Numbered from the stretch's first letter, positions 18,851-28,782 are shown. The stretch: DNA of 64,000 nt from Pseudogemmobacter humi (GCF_900609055.1 NZ_UXAW01000087.1:3510-67509); one strand, 5' to 3'. Notes: generated by a model from the letters alone, not told the origin. Numbers and translations are program-made.

Positions 18851-19278
18851 GCGAAAGCCTGCCCGACTATTACTTCCGCATCCGCGAGAACGGCGCGGCG
18901 GTGTTCCGCGTCGATACCGCGAACCGCCAGCGCCGGATCGAATTCGAGGAAATCGCCACCGTCAACGTGCGCAACGGCAATATCCGCCCGCATGGTGAGC
19001 GCCCTCTGACCCCCGCCGATCTGAGCGCCATCGAAACCTGGCTGAAAGAGCGCCGCGCGCTGCTGGAGGGTCGCGAGGTGGACGACATCCTGCGCGCGGT
19101 GGATCATCTGAACCTGACCGCGCAATGGGTGCAGTCGCGCGCAAGCGAGGCGCAGCTCGACGCGGTGACCGACACGCTGCTGCTTGCGATGCACGATCTG
19201 CGCATGGTGCTGGTGCGCAGGAAGGCCGAACGGCTGACGAAAGGCGATGAGGCTGCGGCGGGGAACCCGGAATTTTGA
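18847..19278 (+). CDS. Conserved hypothetical protein (143 residues)
   Basis: A 143-residue cytoplasmic protein. The N-terminal half looks like a small beta-rich fold (DYYFRIRENGAAVFRVD then RRIEFEEIATVNVRNGNI); the C-terminal half is helical (LTPADLSAIETWLKERRALLEGREVDDILRAVDHLNLTAQW, plus a last helix ending in MVLVRRKAERL). No named family is recognised, though it has the look of a conserved Rhodobacterales protein. Start 18847 is chosen by the ATGA overlap with the preceding gene. Its TGA lies inside the first of three consecutive AT-rich hairpins. Confidence 0.65.
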   Translation: MSESLPDYYFRIRENGAAVFRVDTANRQRRIEFEEIATVNVRNGNIRPHGERPLTPADLSAIETWLKERRALLEGREVDDILRAVDHLNLTAQWVQSRASEAQLDAVTDTLLLAMHDLRMVLVRRKAERLTKGDEAAAGNPEF

Positions 19279-19335
19279 AAAATTCCGTTCAATTTTCTTC
19301 AAAGAAAATTGCAAAGATTTTCAGAAAAATCTTTG
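19268..19335. repeat. Three consecutive AT-rich perfect hairpins
   Basis: CGGAATTTT-GA-AAAATTCCG (19268-19287), CAATTTTCT-TCAA-AGAAAATTG (19290-19311) and CAAAGATTTT-CAGA-AAAATCTTTG (19312-19335) stand side by side. Stems are 9, 9 and 10 bp without mismatch. They fill the space between the convergent 143-residue-protein gene and the ferredoxin gene; the first covers the stop codon of the former. A bidirectional terminator is the simplest role, but A/T-rich stems without G/C cores are unusual in this GC-rich sequence. Confidence 0.75.
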
Positions 19336-19353
19336 TGCCGCGCCGATCCGCCG

Positions 19354-20413
<1,060 letters not shown>

Positions 20414-20452
20414 AGCACACCGCCCCCGCCTGCCTCCGGCGTTCTGCGGCCG

Positions 20453-20487
20453 CAATAGCAAAGGGCGGCGGATCCTGCCCGCCGCCC
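20453..20487 (-). terminator. Hairpin terminator after degP
   Basis: GGGCGGCGG (20463-20471) pairs perfectly with CCGCCGCCC (20479-20487) across a 7-base loop. On the minus strand it is followed by TTTGCTATTG, about 20 bases after the degP stop. A modest U-run, so termination may be partial. Confidence 0.6.
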
Positions 20488-20506
20488 CCGCGCCGCCGTT
20501 TCCGGC

Positions 20507-21970
20507 TCAGTTCACCAGCAGCGCCACGAAGCGCAGATCGCCGCCGCGGCTGTAGCGCAGGAGAACCGATTTCCGGCCCGCCTTCTTCGCATCCCCGATC
20601 CGGTCCTGCAGATCCTGAAGCCGGGAGATCTTCTGCTGGCTGACCTCGGTGATGACATCGCCCTCGCGCAGGCCCTTGGTCCAGGCCTCGGCCGCCTGAT
20701 CGACTTTGGTGATCACGAGGCCCTCGGCATCGGCCGGCAACCCATATTGGTTGCGCAGACCCTCGCTCAGCGGCGCCAGGGTCAGACCGAGAAGTTCGAG
20801 CTGGCCCTGTTCCTGGCCCGGACGCGCGCCGCCCGAGGGCGTGCTCACCCCCTCGGCCTCTTCGCGCCGCCCCAGGGTGATGGTCAGCGTCTCGGTCGCG
20901 CCCTCGCGCAGCACCACGACCGGCACCGCCTCGCCCACCGGGGCATCGGCCACCCGGCGGGTCAGATCGCCCGCGCTGCGTATATCCTGGCCGTTGAAAC
21001 TCTGGATCACGTCGCCCGCGAGGATGCCCGCATCCTTCGACGGCCCGTCCGGCACATCGGTGACCAGCGCGCCCTGCGCCGCCTCAAGCCCCATGGCCTC
21101 GGCGATATCCGGGGTCACGTCCTGGATGCGCACCCCGAGCCAGCCGCGCCGGGTCTCGCCAAACTCTTTCAGCTGATCGACGACCTTGGTGACGACATTC
21201 GAGGCCATCGAGAAGCCGATGCCGATCGAGCCGCCGTTGGGCGAGAGAATCGCGGTGTTCACCCCGATCACCTCACCCGCCATGTTGAACAGCGGCCCGC
21301 CGGAATTGCCGCGGTTGATGGCGGCGTCGGTCTGGAGATAATCGTCATAGGTGCCGGAAAGCTCGCGGTTCCTGGCCGAGACGATCCCGGCCGAGACCGA
21401 GAAGCCCTGGCCCAGCGGGTTGCCCATGGCGACCACCCAGTCCCCCACCCGGGCGAGATCGGAATTCCCGAAGGCGACGAAGGGCAAGGGCCGCGGCGCC
21501 TCGACCTTGAGCAGAGCGATATCGGTCTGTTTGTCGGTGCCCACCACTTTGGCGGGCAGTTTCTCGCCGCCGAAGAATTCGATGGTGATCTCGTCGGCGC
21601 CTTCGATCACATGGTTGTTGGTGACGATATAGCCGTCTTCCGAGATCACGAAGCCCGAGCCGAGCGCCTCGGAGCGCTGCGGACCGCGATCGCCGGGGCC
21701 GCCGAAATCGCGGAAGAAATCCTCAAGCGGGCTGCCCTCGGGCACCACCGGCCCGCCGTCCGAGGGACGCGAGACCACCGAGGCCGTGGTGATGTTCACC
21801 ACCGAAGGGCTGATCTGCTCGGCCAGTTCGGCGAAACTTTCCGGGGGCGCGAAGGCCAGCACCGGCGCAGGCGCGGCGAAGGCCAGCCCCGCGCCGAGCG
21901 CGAGGGCCAGAAGGGTGCCGTTTCTCAGCCGGGCAGCGGGAGAACGGCGCAGAGGGGCGATGCGGGACAA
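20507..21970 (-). CDS. degP: Periplasmic serine protease/chaperone DegP (Do family)
   Basis: A 487-residue Do-type protease. After a signal segment (about residues 18-42) comes the trypsin-like domain with H120 (TNNHVIEGAD), D150 (QTDIALLKV) and S223 (GNSGGPLF), then two PDZ domains, about 280-360 and 385-480. It degrades or refolds damaged periplasmic proteins. No ATG gives a full-length product. The start is taken as TTG at 21970 because AAAGGAGA lies at 21984-21977, seven bases away; the nearest ATG (21990) is out of frame. It follows hflK-hflC in the same direction but behind a strong terminator. Confidence 0.88.
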   Translation of the reverse strand: MSRIAPLRRSPAARLRNGTLLALALGAGLAFAAPAPVLAFAPPESFAELAEQISPSVVNITTASVVSRPSDGGPVVPEGSPLEDFFRDFGGPGDRGPQRSEALGSGFVISEDGYIVTNNHVIEGADEITIEFFGGEKLPAKVVGTDKQTDIALLKVEAPRPLPFVAFGNSDLARVGDWVVAMGNPLGQGFSVSAGIVSARNRELSGTYDDYLQTDAAINRGNSGGPLFNMAGEVIGVNTAILSPNGGSIGIGFSMASNVVTKVVDQLKEFGETRRGWLGVRIQDVTPDIAEAMGLEAAQGALVTDVPDGPSKDAGILAGDVIQSFNGQDIRSAGDLTRRVADAPVGEAVPVVVLREGATETLTITLGRREEAEGVSTPSGGARPGQEQGQLELLGLTLAPLSEGLRNQYGLPADAEGLVITKVDQAAEAWTKGLREGDVITEVSQQKISRLQDLQDRIGDAKKAGRKSVLLRYSRGGDLRFVALLVN

Positions 21971-22477
21971 GTCGGGTCTCCTTTGGTCATGCGGTCCGCG
22001 CCGGTCTGGTTCGGTCCGGTTCGCGAGAACGGGGTTCAACGCGCCCCGGCGGGCGGCCCGGTTCGACACCGAGAAAACAGTGAGCGAAAGCCGCGCACAA
22101 TGCAAACCCTGTCGCGGCCCGTCAAAGCCGCGTGAACGCTTTTGATCCCGGGGCGGGGTTTCGTGAAAGACCCCGCGTGCGGCGGAAGCCGCCGGGAGCC
22201 TGGCCGGGGTAATCCGGCCATGCGCGGGCGCAGGAAACGGTGCTGCGAGAGCCCTTTGGCGAGGATCTCCGGAGAGCTTGCAGCAGAGCGGATACCCAGG
22301 GGCCGCGGGCCTTTTGCTGCCCGGGGGCAAGGGCTGCCCGCATCCCGGGCGGAAGCCGTGGCTGCCTCCGGCGGGGGTATTTGTGTCAGGATGAAAGGAC
22401 TTGGCGGGAAAGATATGGAACTGGGTGCGGCGGTCAGAATCGGAAGGTCAGGCGCGGCGCGGTGACGGACGAAAAGA
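21971..22477. other. Intergenic region upstream of degP
   Basis: About 500 bases between the degP start and the hflC terminator without a credible gene. It holds copy B of the dispersed repeat (22362-22398), a GC-rich stretch with short inverted segments around 22300-22350, and presumably the degP promoter on the minus strand, which could not be pinned down. Confidence 0.5.
22362..22398 (+). repeat. Dispersed intergenic repeat, copy B
   Basis: CTGCCTCCGGCGGGGGTATTT followed by a variable four bases and CAGGATGAAAGG. The core matches copies near 27.2 and 38.74 kb almost base for base (TGCCTCCGGCGGGG, TATTT, then a purine-rich tail). Upstream (22300-22350) there are GC hairpin-forming runs as in copy A. 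Confidence 0.65.
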
Positions 22478-22478
22478 G

Positions 22479-22508
22479 AAAGCGGCCGGCGTTCCCGCCG
22501 GCCGCTTT
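22479..22508 (-). terminator. Strong hairpin terminator after hflC
   Basis: AAAGCGGCCGGC (22479-22490) pairs with GCCGGCCGCTTT (22497-22508) over a 6-base loop, a perfect 12-bp stem. On the minus strand it is followed by CTCTTTTC. It lies 20 bases after the hflC stop codon. Confidence 0.85.
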
Positions 22509-22527
22509 GTTTCAGAGCTTTTGCCGC

Positions 22528-23481
22528 TTACTGGCCTTCGGCCGGGGCGGCGGGTTCCGCAGGCTCCGGCGCCGCGGCGCCTTCGGCAGGGGCGGCGGCG
22601 GGCTCCGGGATCGGCCCGACTTCGCCCGGCGCGCGCAGATATTCGAAGAACTGGCTGTCGGGCTGCATCACGATCGAGGAATTCTGTCCCCGCAGCGAAA
22701 CCTCATAGGCGTTGAGCGAGCGGATGAAGGCGAAGAATTCGGGATTCTGGCCATAGGCTTCGGCAAGGATCGAGTTCCGCTCGGCATCGGCCTCACCGCG
22801 GATCACCTCGGCCTGACGGCGCGCGAAGGAGGTTTCCTCGACCACCGTCCGGTCGGCTGCCGCGCGCACGCGCTGCGCCGCCTCGCCGCCGCGGGCGATC
22901 TCGTCGGCGGCCTCGCGCTCGCGTTCGGCCCGCATCCGGGCGAAGGTCGCCGCAAGGTTCTGCTCGGGCAGGTCAGTCCGGGTCAGCCGCACGTCGATCA
23001 CCTCGACCCCGAGCGCCTGCGCCTCGCGCCGGGCGATGTCGCGGATCTCGTTCATCAGCCCGGTGCGGTCCTGGCTGAGCACGCGGTCCTGGGTGGTCTT
23101 GCCGAGCACCTCGGGGATCGCCTGTTGCAGGATGTTGTTCAGCAGCACCTGGGCGCGATCTTCGCCGCCGGCGGCAACCGCGCCACGGAAGGCCGCCAGA
23201 TTGACGATGCGCCAGCGCGCGAAAGCGTCCACCACGAGGCGACGGTCCGAAAGCAGCGTCACTTCGATCGGCGCGGTCTGAAGCCCGAGGATGCGGTCCT
23301 CGTAATAGACCACTTCCTGGATGAAGGGCATCTTGAAGCCGAGCCCGGCATCTTCCTTGATCTGGCGGACCTGGCCGAATTGCAGCACCAGCGCCTTCTT
23401 GCGCTCGTCGACGATGAAGACCGAAGAGAGCGCCGTCACCAGCACCGCGACGATCACGGGAATCACATAGATCGCGCGCAT
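22528..23481 (-). CDS. hflC: Protease modulator HflC
   Basis: A 317-residue SPFH/band-7 membrane protein. One N-terminal membrane segment (about residues 3-23, IYVIPVIVAVLVTALSSVFIV) is followed by the band-7 domain (FQQ-like DERKKALVLQFGQVRQI start, then the RIVNLAAF region) and a long charged helix (REREAADEIARGGEAAQRV). The last 30 residues are Pro/Ala/Glu-rich. HflC pairs with HflK to form a large periplasm-facing cage around the FtsH protease and limits its activity. Its ATG shares one base with the hflK stop (TGATG). Confidence 0.93.
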   Translation of the reverse strand: MRAIYVIPVIVAVLVTALSSVFIVDERKKALVLQFGQVRQIKEDAGLGFKMPFIQEVVYYEDRILGLQTAPIEVTLLSDRRLVVDAFARWRIVNLAAFRGAVAAGGEDRAQVLLNNILQQAIPEVLGKTTQDRVLSQDRTGLMNEIRDIARREAQALGVEVIDVRLTRTDLPEQNLAATFARMRAEREREAADEIARGGEAAQRVRAAADRTVVEETSFARRQAEVIRGEADAERNSILAEAYGQNPEFFAFIRSLNAYEVSLRGQNSSIVMQPDSQFFEYLRAPGEVGPIPEPAAAPAEGAAAPEPAEPAAPAEGQ

Positions 23482-24698
23482 CAGTTGGTCCCTCCTGCGG
23501 AAGCGGCGGCAGGTGCCCCGGCTGCGGGGGCGGCGGGGGCGGCGGAAGACCCGCGCCCGAGTTCGTTCAACGGCAGGAAGGGCAGCACGCCCTGGCCGTT
23601 CTCGCCTCCGGTGACGCCATCGAGGATCACCTTGTTCATCCCGCCATAGACCCGTTCCATGGTTTCCAGATAAAGGCGGCGGCGGGTGATTTCCGGCGCC
23701 TTCACATATTCCTCATAGACCGAGAGGAAGCGCGCGGCCTCGCCCTCGGCCGAGTTCACCGCATTGGCGCGGTAGGCCTCGGCCTCTTCGGTCAGGCGCG
23801 CGGCCTCACCCCGGGCGCCGGCGGTCACGCGGTTGGCGTAGCCGTCGGCCTCTTTCTCCAGCCGGTCGCGTTCCTGCTGGGCGTCCTGCACGGCGCGGAA
23901 GGCGGCGGCCACATCGGCCGGGGGCTGGGCGCGGCGCAGGTTGACGCGGATCACCTGAATGCCGGCGTTGTAGCTGTCGAGCGTGCTCTGCACCGCCACC
24001 CGCAGATCGGCGGCGATGGCGCCGCGGTCGCGGTTGAGGATCGGCGACAGTTCCGAACGCGCGATGATGTCGCGCATCGCCGATTCCGAGACCGCGCGGA
24101 TCGTCTCTTCGGGATCGGCGAGGTTGAACAGGTAGGCCTCGGGGTCCGAGATGTTCCAGACCACCTGGAAGCCGATGTCGACGATGTTCTGATCGCGCGT
24201 CAGCATCAGCGCGCCGGTATTGCCGTCGGCCGCGCCGATATCGGCGGTGCGCTCGCCGGTCACCTGGACCTTCTCATAGGTCACAACGGGCCAGGGCGCG
24301 AAGTTCAGGCCGGGATTGCCGACGCCCGACGCCTCGCCGAGGAACAGCTCGACCGAGCGTTCTTCCGGCCGCACGGTATAGAAGGACAGGAAGGCCCAGG
24401 CCGCGACCACCGCCAGCGCCCCGAGCGCAAGGCCCTGCTTCGAGAAGACCGGGCCGATGCCGCCGCCCTGGGGGCCGCGCGGCCCGCCGCTGCGGCCGCC
24501 GCGCCCGCCCATCAGCACGCGAAGCTGCTCCTGGCCCTTGCGCATGATCTCGTCGATCTCGGGGATCTGCGGCCCGCCCTCGCCCGGGCGGCGACCGCCG
24601 CCGTTGTTCGCGCCGCGGCGTCCGTCGTCGTCAGAACCGCGATTGCCGCCGCGGCCCTCGTCGCCACCGCCGCCTCCGCCCCAGGGACCTCCTGCCAT
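23481..24698 (-). CDS. hflK: FtsH protease modulator HflK
   Basis: A 405-residue SPFH protein. The first 80 residues are very Gly/Arg-rich (GGPWGGGGGG..., a typical HflK cytoplasmic tail), followed by one membrane segment at about 89-107 and the band-7 domain (VRPEERSVELFLGE onwards), then a long coiled-coil helix rich in Ala/Glu/Arg and an Ala/Pro tail. It forms the HflKC complex with HflC and FtsH. The start at 24698 is set by an AAGGAC ribosome site and by the family N-terminus; an in-frame start further upstream is unlikely. gor and rpiA lie upstream on the same strand. Confidence 0.93.
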   Translation of the reverse strand: MAGGPWGGGGGGDEGRGGNRGSDDDGRRGANNGGGRRPGEGGPQIPEIDEIMRKGQEQLRVLMGGRGGRSGGPRGPQGGGIGPVFSKQGLALGALAVVAAWAFLSFYTVRPEERSVELFLGEASGVGNPGLNFAPWPVVTYEKVQVTGERTADIGAADGNTGALMLTRDQNIVDIGFQVVWNISDPEAYLFNLADPEETIRAVSESAMRDIIARSELSPILNRDRGAIAADLRVAVQSTLDSYNAGIQVIRVNLRRAQPPADVAAAFRAVQDAQQERDRLEKEADGYANRVTAGARGEAARLTEEAEAYRANAVNSAEGEAARFLSVYEEYVKAPEITRRRLYLETMERVYGGMNKVILDGVTGGENGQGVLPFLPLNELGRGSSAAPAAPAAGAPAAASAGGTN

Positions 24699-24797
24699 CG
24701 AACCGTCCTTCTCTCGTAATACTGCTGCCTGAATTGTGCATCCGGCCGGGGATTTCAAGCCGCCCTTTGGCCGCAACCCCGCGTCTGTGGCCGGTTT

Positions 24798-26222
24798 TCA
24801 GCCCTTGCGCACCGGGCTTCGCATCGTGACCAGCTCTTCGGCCATGGTCGGATGCACCGCCACGGTGCGGTCGAAATCCTCTTTGGTGGCGCCCATCTTC
24901 ACCGCGATGGCCGCAAGCTGGATCATCTCGCCCGCCTCGGGGGCGACGATATGGCAGCCAAGAACCCGGCGCGTGGCCTGGGAAACGATCAGCTTCATCA
25001 GCACCCGCGCGTCGGATCCGGCAAAGGCCGTGCGCATCGGGCGGAAGCTGGTCGCATAGACCTCGACCGGCTCCTGCTCGCGCGCGGCCTCTTCGGTCAG
25101 GCCTATGGTGCCGAGTTCGGGCTGGGTGAAGACCGCCGAGGGGATCAGCTCGTGATCGACCGGCGTCGGCACGCCCTCAAAGACGGTGCGGACAAAAGCC
25201 ATGCCCTCGCGGATCGCGACCGGGGTCAGGTTCACCCGGTCGGTGACATCGCCGATGGCATAGACCGAGGGCACCGCGGTCTGGCTGTATTGATCGACGA
25301 CGATCTCCCCCTTGCGGCCCAGCTTCACACCCAGATCCTCCAGCCCGAGGCCCGCGGTATTGGGCCGCCGCCCGGTGGCGAACAGCACCGCATCCACCTC
25401 GCACAATTCGCCGGTGGTCGAGCGCACCGCATAAGGGCCGCTCGCGGGCGGCTGATGCGGGGAAAGCGCGGTCTCGGATTGCGGCGCCTCCATCCCGTCG
25501 CCCAGGGATCCGGCCGGGCCAAGCGCCACGACATTGGCGCCAAGCCGCAGATTGATGCCGTGCGCGCGCATCGCCTCGGCCACGAGGCCCCGCGCCTCGT
25601 CATCAAAGCCGCGCAGGATCTGCGCGCCGCGGTAGAACTGGGTGACCTCGACGCCGAGCCCCTGAAGGATGCAGGCCATCTCGCAGGCGATGAAGCCGCC
25701 GCCGACGATCAGCATCCGCGCCGGCAGTTCCTCCATCCCGAACACGTCGTCCGAGACCATGCCATGGCGCGCGCCGGGCAGATCGGGGCGCTCGGGGTGG
25801 CCGCCGGTGGCGATCAGGATATGTTTCGCGCTGATCCGGCTGCCATCTGCCAGCTCCACCTCATGCGGACCCGCCAGCCGCGCGCGGGCGTCGTGGATCT
25901 TCACCCCCGAGCCGTCGAGCAGCCGCCGGTAGACCGCTTCCAGCCGGTCAAGCTCGGTATGCAGCGCGGTGCGGAAGGCGGGCCAGTCGAAACGGCCGTC
26001 GGCGATCTCCCAGCCATAGGCGCGCGCCTCGCCCGGCAGTTCGCGGAAGGCCGAGGCGAAGACCATCAGTTTCTTGGGCACGCAGCCGCGGATCACGCAG
26101 GTGCCGCCCATGCGGCTTTCCTCGGCCAGTTGCACCCGCGCGCCGGCGGCCGCCGCCATCCGCGCCGCCCGCACCCCGCCCGAGCCGCCGCCGATGACGA
26201 AAAGATCGCAGTCGAATGCCAT
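24798..26222 (-). CDS. gor: Glutathione-disulfide reductase
   Basis: A 474-residue flavoprotein disulfide reductase. The FAD motif GGGSGG lies at 11-16, the redox-active pair is C42/C47 in GGTCVIRGCVPKK, and the C-terminal HPTMAEELV supplies the catalytic histidine. The sequence VIRGCVPKK is characteristic of glutathione reductase among its relatives. It keeps cytoplasmic glutathione reduced with NADPH. A short loop near residues 245-260 (SLGDGMEAPQSETALSPHQ) looks like an insertion relative to the usual enzyme. It lies 65 bases downstream of rpiA and 99 bases upstream of hflK. Confidence 0.93.
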   Translation of the reverse strand: MAFDCDLFVIGGGSGGVRAARMAAAAGARVQLAEESRMGGTCVIRGCVPKKLMVFASAFRELPGEARAYGWEIADGRFDWPAFRTALHTELDRLEAVYRRLLDGSGVKIHDARARLAGPHEVELADGSRISAKHILIATGGHPERPDLPGARHGMVSDDVFGMEELPARMLIVGGGFIACEMACILQGLGVEVTQFYRGAQILRGFDDEARGLVAEAMRAHGINLRLGANVVALGPAGSLGDGMEAPQSETALSPHQPPASGPYAVRSTTGELCEVDAVLFATGRRPNTAGLGLEDLGVKLGRKGEIVVDQYSQTAVPSVYAIGDVTDRVNLTPVAIREGMAFVRTVFEGVPTPVDHELIPSAVFTQPELGTIGLTEEAAREQEPVEVYATSFRPMRTAFAGSDARVLMKLIVSQATRRVLGCHIVAPEAGEMIQLAAIAVKMGATKEDFDRTVAVHPTMAEELVTMRSPVRKG

Positions 26223-26234
26223 GGCCTACCCTTC

Positions 26235-26250
26235 CCTTGCGCGTGCAAGG
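26235..26250 (-). terminator. Short hairpin between rpiA and gor
   Basis: CCTTGC-GCGT-GCAAGG is a perfect 6-bp stem in the 65-base gap between the rpiA stop and the gor start. There is no U-run, so it may be a processing or attenuation element rather than a terminator. Confidence 0.3.
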
Positions 26251-26287
26251 ATATCCCACAGCCCGCCCGGGAAGGCCAGCCTGGCGC

Positions 26288-27073
26288 TCAGTCCGGATCG
26301 GCGAAGATGTTGTCGGTGGGGGCGAAATGGATCTGGTCGTCCTGAACCGTGCCCGCGTTGATGTCGCGGACCGAGACCTTGCCGTCCGGCTCGCCGATCA
26401 CCACGATGTCGCAGATGTCGATGAAAAGCCCGTTCTCGACCACGCCGGGGATCTGGTTCAGCACCAGCGCCAGCTGGCGCGGATTGCCGATCCGGCCCAG
26501 ATGCAGATCGAGGATGTGATTGGCCTCGTCGGTCACCAGCGGGCGCTCGCCGTTCATCCGCAGGCTCACCTCGCGGTTCAGAACGTCCATCGAGACCAGG
26601 GTTTCCTCGATCAGCGCTTTGGTGGTCTGCCAGCCGAAGGGAATCACCTCGACCGGCAGCGGGAAGGCGCCGAGCCGCGAGACTTCCTTGGCGGCATCGG
26701 CGATCACGATCATCTGATCCGAGGCGGTGGCGACGATCTTCTCCTGCAACAGCGCGGCGCCGCCCCCCTTGATCAGGTTCAGGTTCGGATCGAACTCGTC
26801 GGCGCCGTCGATGGTCAGATCGAGCCAGCGCACCTCATCCAGCGTGCGCACGTCGAGCCCGAGGCTGGTGGCCAGTTCCGCCGTGCGCCGCGAAGTGGGA
26901 ACGCCGGTGACGCGCAGCCCCTCGTCGCGCACCCTTTCGGCCAGACAGCGCACCATCCAGGCCGCGGTCGAGCCGGTGCCGAGGCCGAGCTTCATGCCGT
27001 CCTGGACGAAATCCACCGCGCGTTTCGCGGCGACGAATTTGGCCTTGTCGATGGGGTTCAGATCGGCGGGCAT
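26288..27073 (-). CDS. rpiA: Ribose-5-phosphate isomerase A
   Basis: A 261-residue cytoplasmic isomerase interconverting ribose 5-phosphate and ribulose 5-phosphate in the pentose phosphate pathway. The phosphate-binding motif GTGSTA lies at 32-37, and the TIDGADEFDP and IKGGGAALLQEKI segments hold the catalytic acid and lysine. The C-terminal 30 residues are longer than in E. coli RpiA (which has about 219 residues), as in other alphaproteobacteria. It is divergent from sdaA across 329 bases. Confidence 0.93.
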   Translation of the reverse strand: MPADLNPIDKAKFVAAKRAVDFVQDGMKLGLGTGSTAAWMVRCLAERVRDEGLRVTGVPTSRRTAELATSLGLDVRTLDEVRWLDLTIDGADEFDPNLNLIKGGGAALLQEKIVATASDQMIVIADAAKEVSRLGAFPLPVEVIPFGWQTTKALIEETLVSMDVLNREVSLRMNGERPLVTDEANHILDLHLGRIGNPRQLALVLNQIPGVVENGLFIDICDIVVIGEPDGKVSVRDINAGTVQDDQIHFAPTDNIFADPD

Positions 27074-27402
27074 GGCAGGCTCCGGCTGGGTCGGGATGCC
27101 CCGGGATTAGCGCAATCGCGCCCGAAGGGCAAAAGGCTTTTGCCGTAGCAAAGAGGGGGCCCTGCCCCCGTCCGCGCCTTCGCGCGGACTCCCCCGGGAT
27201 ATTTAGAGACAGAAAATGATCTGTGCGCTCCTGTTCATTTTCTGTCTCTGAATATCCCCGCCGGAGGCAGGCGGTGGCGGGAGGCTCGATGCCTCCTGCC
27301 ATCGCCTCTGCCGCATCGGTCTTTGCTTCGGTCGTTTTCGCGCTTACCTGTGACGAAGCGCCGCGTCATTCTGGCGCTCGCGCGCAACAGCAAGGGTCGG
27401 GA
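27074..27402. other. Divergent intergenic region rpiA / sdaA with stacked hairpins
   Basis: No gene. From left to right it holds GGCAAAAG-G-CTTTTGCC (27128-27144), GGGGGC-CCT-GCCCCC (27155-27169), TCCGCGC-CTTC-GCGCGGA (27171-27188) and a 23-bp inverted repeat (27197-27257). The remainder up to 27402 must contain the sdaA promoter, which was not identified. Confidence 0.7.
27189..27270. repeat. Dispersed repeat, copies C1 and C2 in facing orientation
   Basis: C1 on the plus strand is CTCCCCCGGGATATTTAGAG plus CAGAAAATGA (27189-27219). C2 on the minus strand is GCCTCCGGCGGGGATATTCA plus the same tail (27270-27235). The two arms pair over 23 bases (27197-27219 with 27235-27257, 15-base loop) with a single T/G position that would still pair in RNA. 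The core links them to copies A, B and D. Confidence 0.8.
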
Positions 27403-28782
27403 ATGTTCCTCTCCGTCTTCGACATGTTCAAAGTGGGGATCGGCCCCTCTTCCAGCCATACGATGGGGCCGATGGTGGCCGCCGGGCGCTTTCTCGACAC
27501 GTTGCGGCATTCGCCCTTTCACCCGAAGGGGCTGAAGGCTTCGCTGCACGGCTCGCTCGCCTTCACCGGCGTGGGCCATGCCACCGACCGCGCGACCGTG
27601 CTGGGGCTGGCCGGATTCCAGCCGGAAACCTATGACAACGACAAGGCCGAGGCCGCGCTTGCGGCGATCCGCGAGACGAAGACCGTCACGCCCCCGGGTC
27701 TGCCGGAACTGGCCTTCGACCCGGAAAAGGATCTCAGCTTCGATTTCGGCCCGGCGCTGCCCGGCCATGCGAACGGCATGATCCTGAAGGCGACCGATGC
27801 CGAGGGCGACGTGATCCTTGAGGAAACCTGGTATTCCATCGGCGGCGGTTTCGTGCTGACCGCGGCGGAACTGGCCGAGGCTGCCAGCGGGGGGGCGCGC
27901 GGCCGGGCCGATGTGCCCTGGCCGTTCGAGACAGCCGCCGAGATGCTGGAGATGGCGAAACGCTCGGGTCTGTCGATCGCGGCGATGAAGCGGCAAAACG
28001 AGCTGAAGCTGCGCACGGCGGCAGAGATCGACCGCGGGATCAACCGGATCTGGGAGGTGATGAGCGCGTGTATCGACCGCGGCATGAAGGGGGAAGGCAT
28101 CCTGCCCGGCGGGCTGAAGGTGCGCCGCCGCGCCCGCGGCATCCACGAGGCGCTCATCGCCGAGCGCGGGCTGAACCTCGCCCCGCCGCATACGATCAAC
28201 GACTGGATGAGCCTCTACGCCATGGCGGTGAACGAGGAGAACGCGGCCGGCGGCCAGGTCGTCACCGCGCCGACGAACGGCGCGGCGGGGGTGGTGCCCG
28301 CGGTGATCCGCTACTGGCTCGACCATGTTCCCGGCGCCTCGGCCACGAAAGTGGGTGATTTCCTGCTGACCGCCGCGGCCATCGGGGGTTTGTGCAAGCA
28401 CAACGCCTCGATCTCGGGCGCGGAATGCGGCTGCCAGGCCGAGGTCGGCTCGGCCGCGGCGATGGCGGCGGCGGGGCTTTGCGCCGTGCTGGGCGGCACG
28501 CCCGAACAGGTGGAAAACGCCGCCGAGATCGCGCTGGAACATCACCTCGGCATGACCTGCGATCCGGTGAAGGGCCTCGTCCAGGTGCCCTGTATCGAAA
28601 GGAACGGCCTCGGCGCGATCAAGGCGGTTTCGGCGGCCTCGCTGGCGCTGCGCGGAGACGGGATCCATCTCGTCAGCCTCGATGCCTGTATCGAGACCAT
28701 GCGCCAGACCGGCCACGACATGCACGAGAAATACAAGGAAACCAGCCTCGGCGGCCTTGCGGTCAACGTGCCGAACTGCTGA
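27403..28782 (+). CDS. sdaA: L-serine ammonia-lyase (iron-sulfur type)
   Basis: A 459-residue single-chain L-serine dehydratase that turns serine into pyruvate and ammonia using a 4Fe-4S cluster. It begins [23 protein letters not shown], the N-terminal motif of the family. The cluster region has [19 protein letters not shown] and a later [18 protein letters not shown]. The protein ends NVPNC; in the family the terminal cysteine reaches into the active site and binds the cluster. The start at 27403 is set by the family N-terminus although the frame is open upstream to 27223. Confidence 0.93.
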   Translation: MFLSVFDMFKVGIGPSSSHTMGPMVAAGRFLDTLRHSPFHPKGLKASLHGSLAFTGVGHATDRATVLGLAGFQPETYDNDKAEAALAAIRETKTVTPPGLPELAFDPEKDLSFDFGPALPGHANGMILKATDAEGDVILEETWYSIGGGFVLTAAELAEAASGGARGRADVPWPFETAAEMLEMAKRSGLSIAAMKRQNELKLRTAAEIDRGINRIWEVMSACIDRGMKGEGILPGGLKVRRRARGIHEALIAERGLNLAPPHTINDWMSLYAMAVNEENAAGGQVVTAPTNGAAGVVPAVIRYWLDHVPGASATKVGDFLLTAAAIGGLCKHNASISGAECGCQAEVGSAAAMAAAGLCAVLGGTPEQVENAAEIALEHHLGMTCDPVKGLVQVPCIERNGLGAIKAVSAASLALRGDGIHLVSLDACIETMRQTGHDMHEKYKETSLGGLAVNVPNC

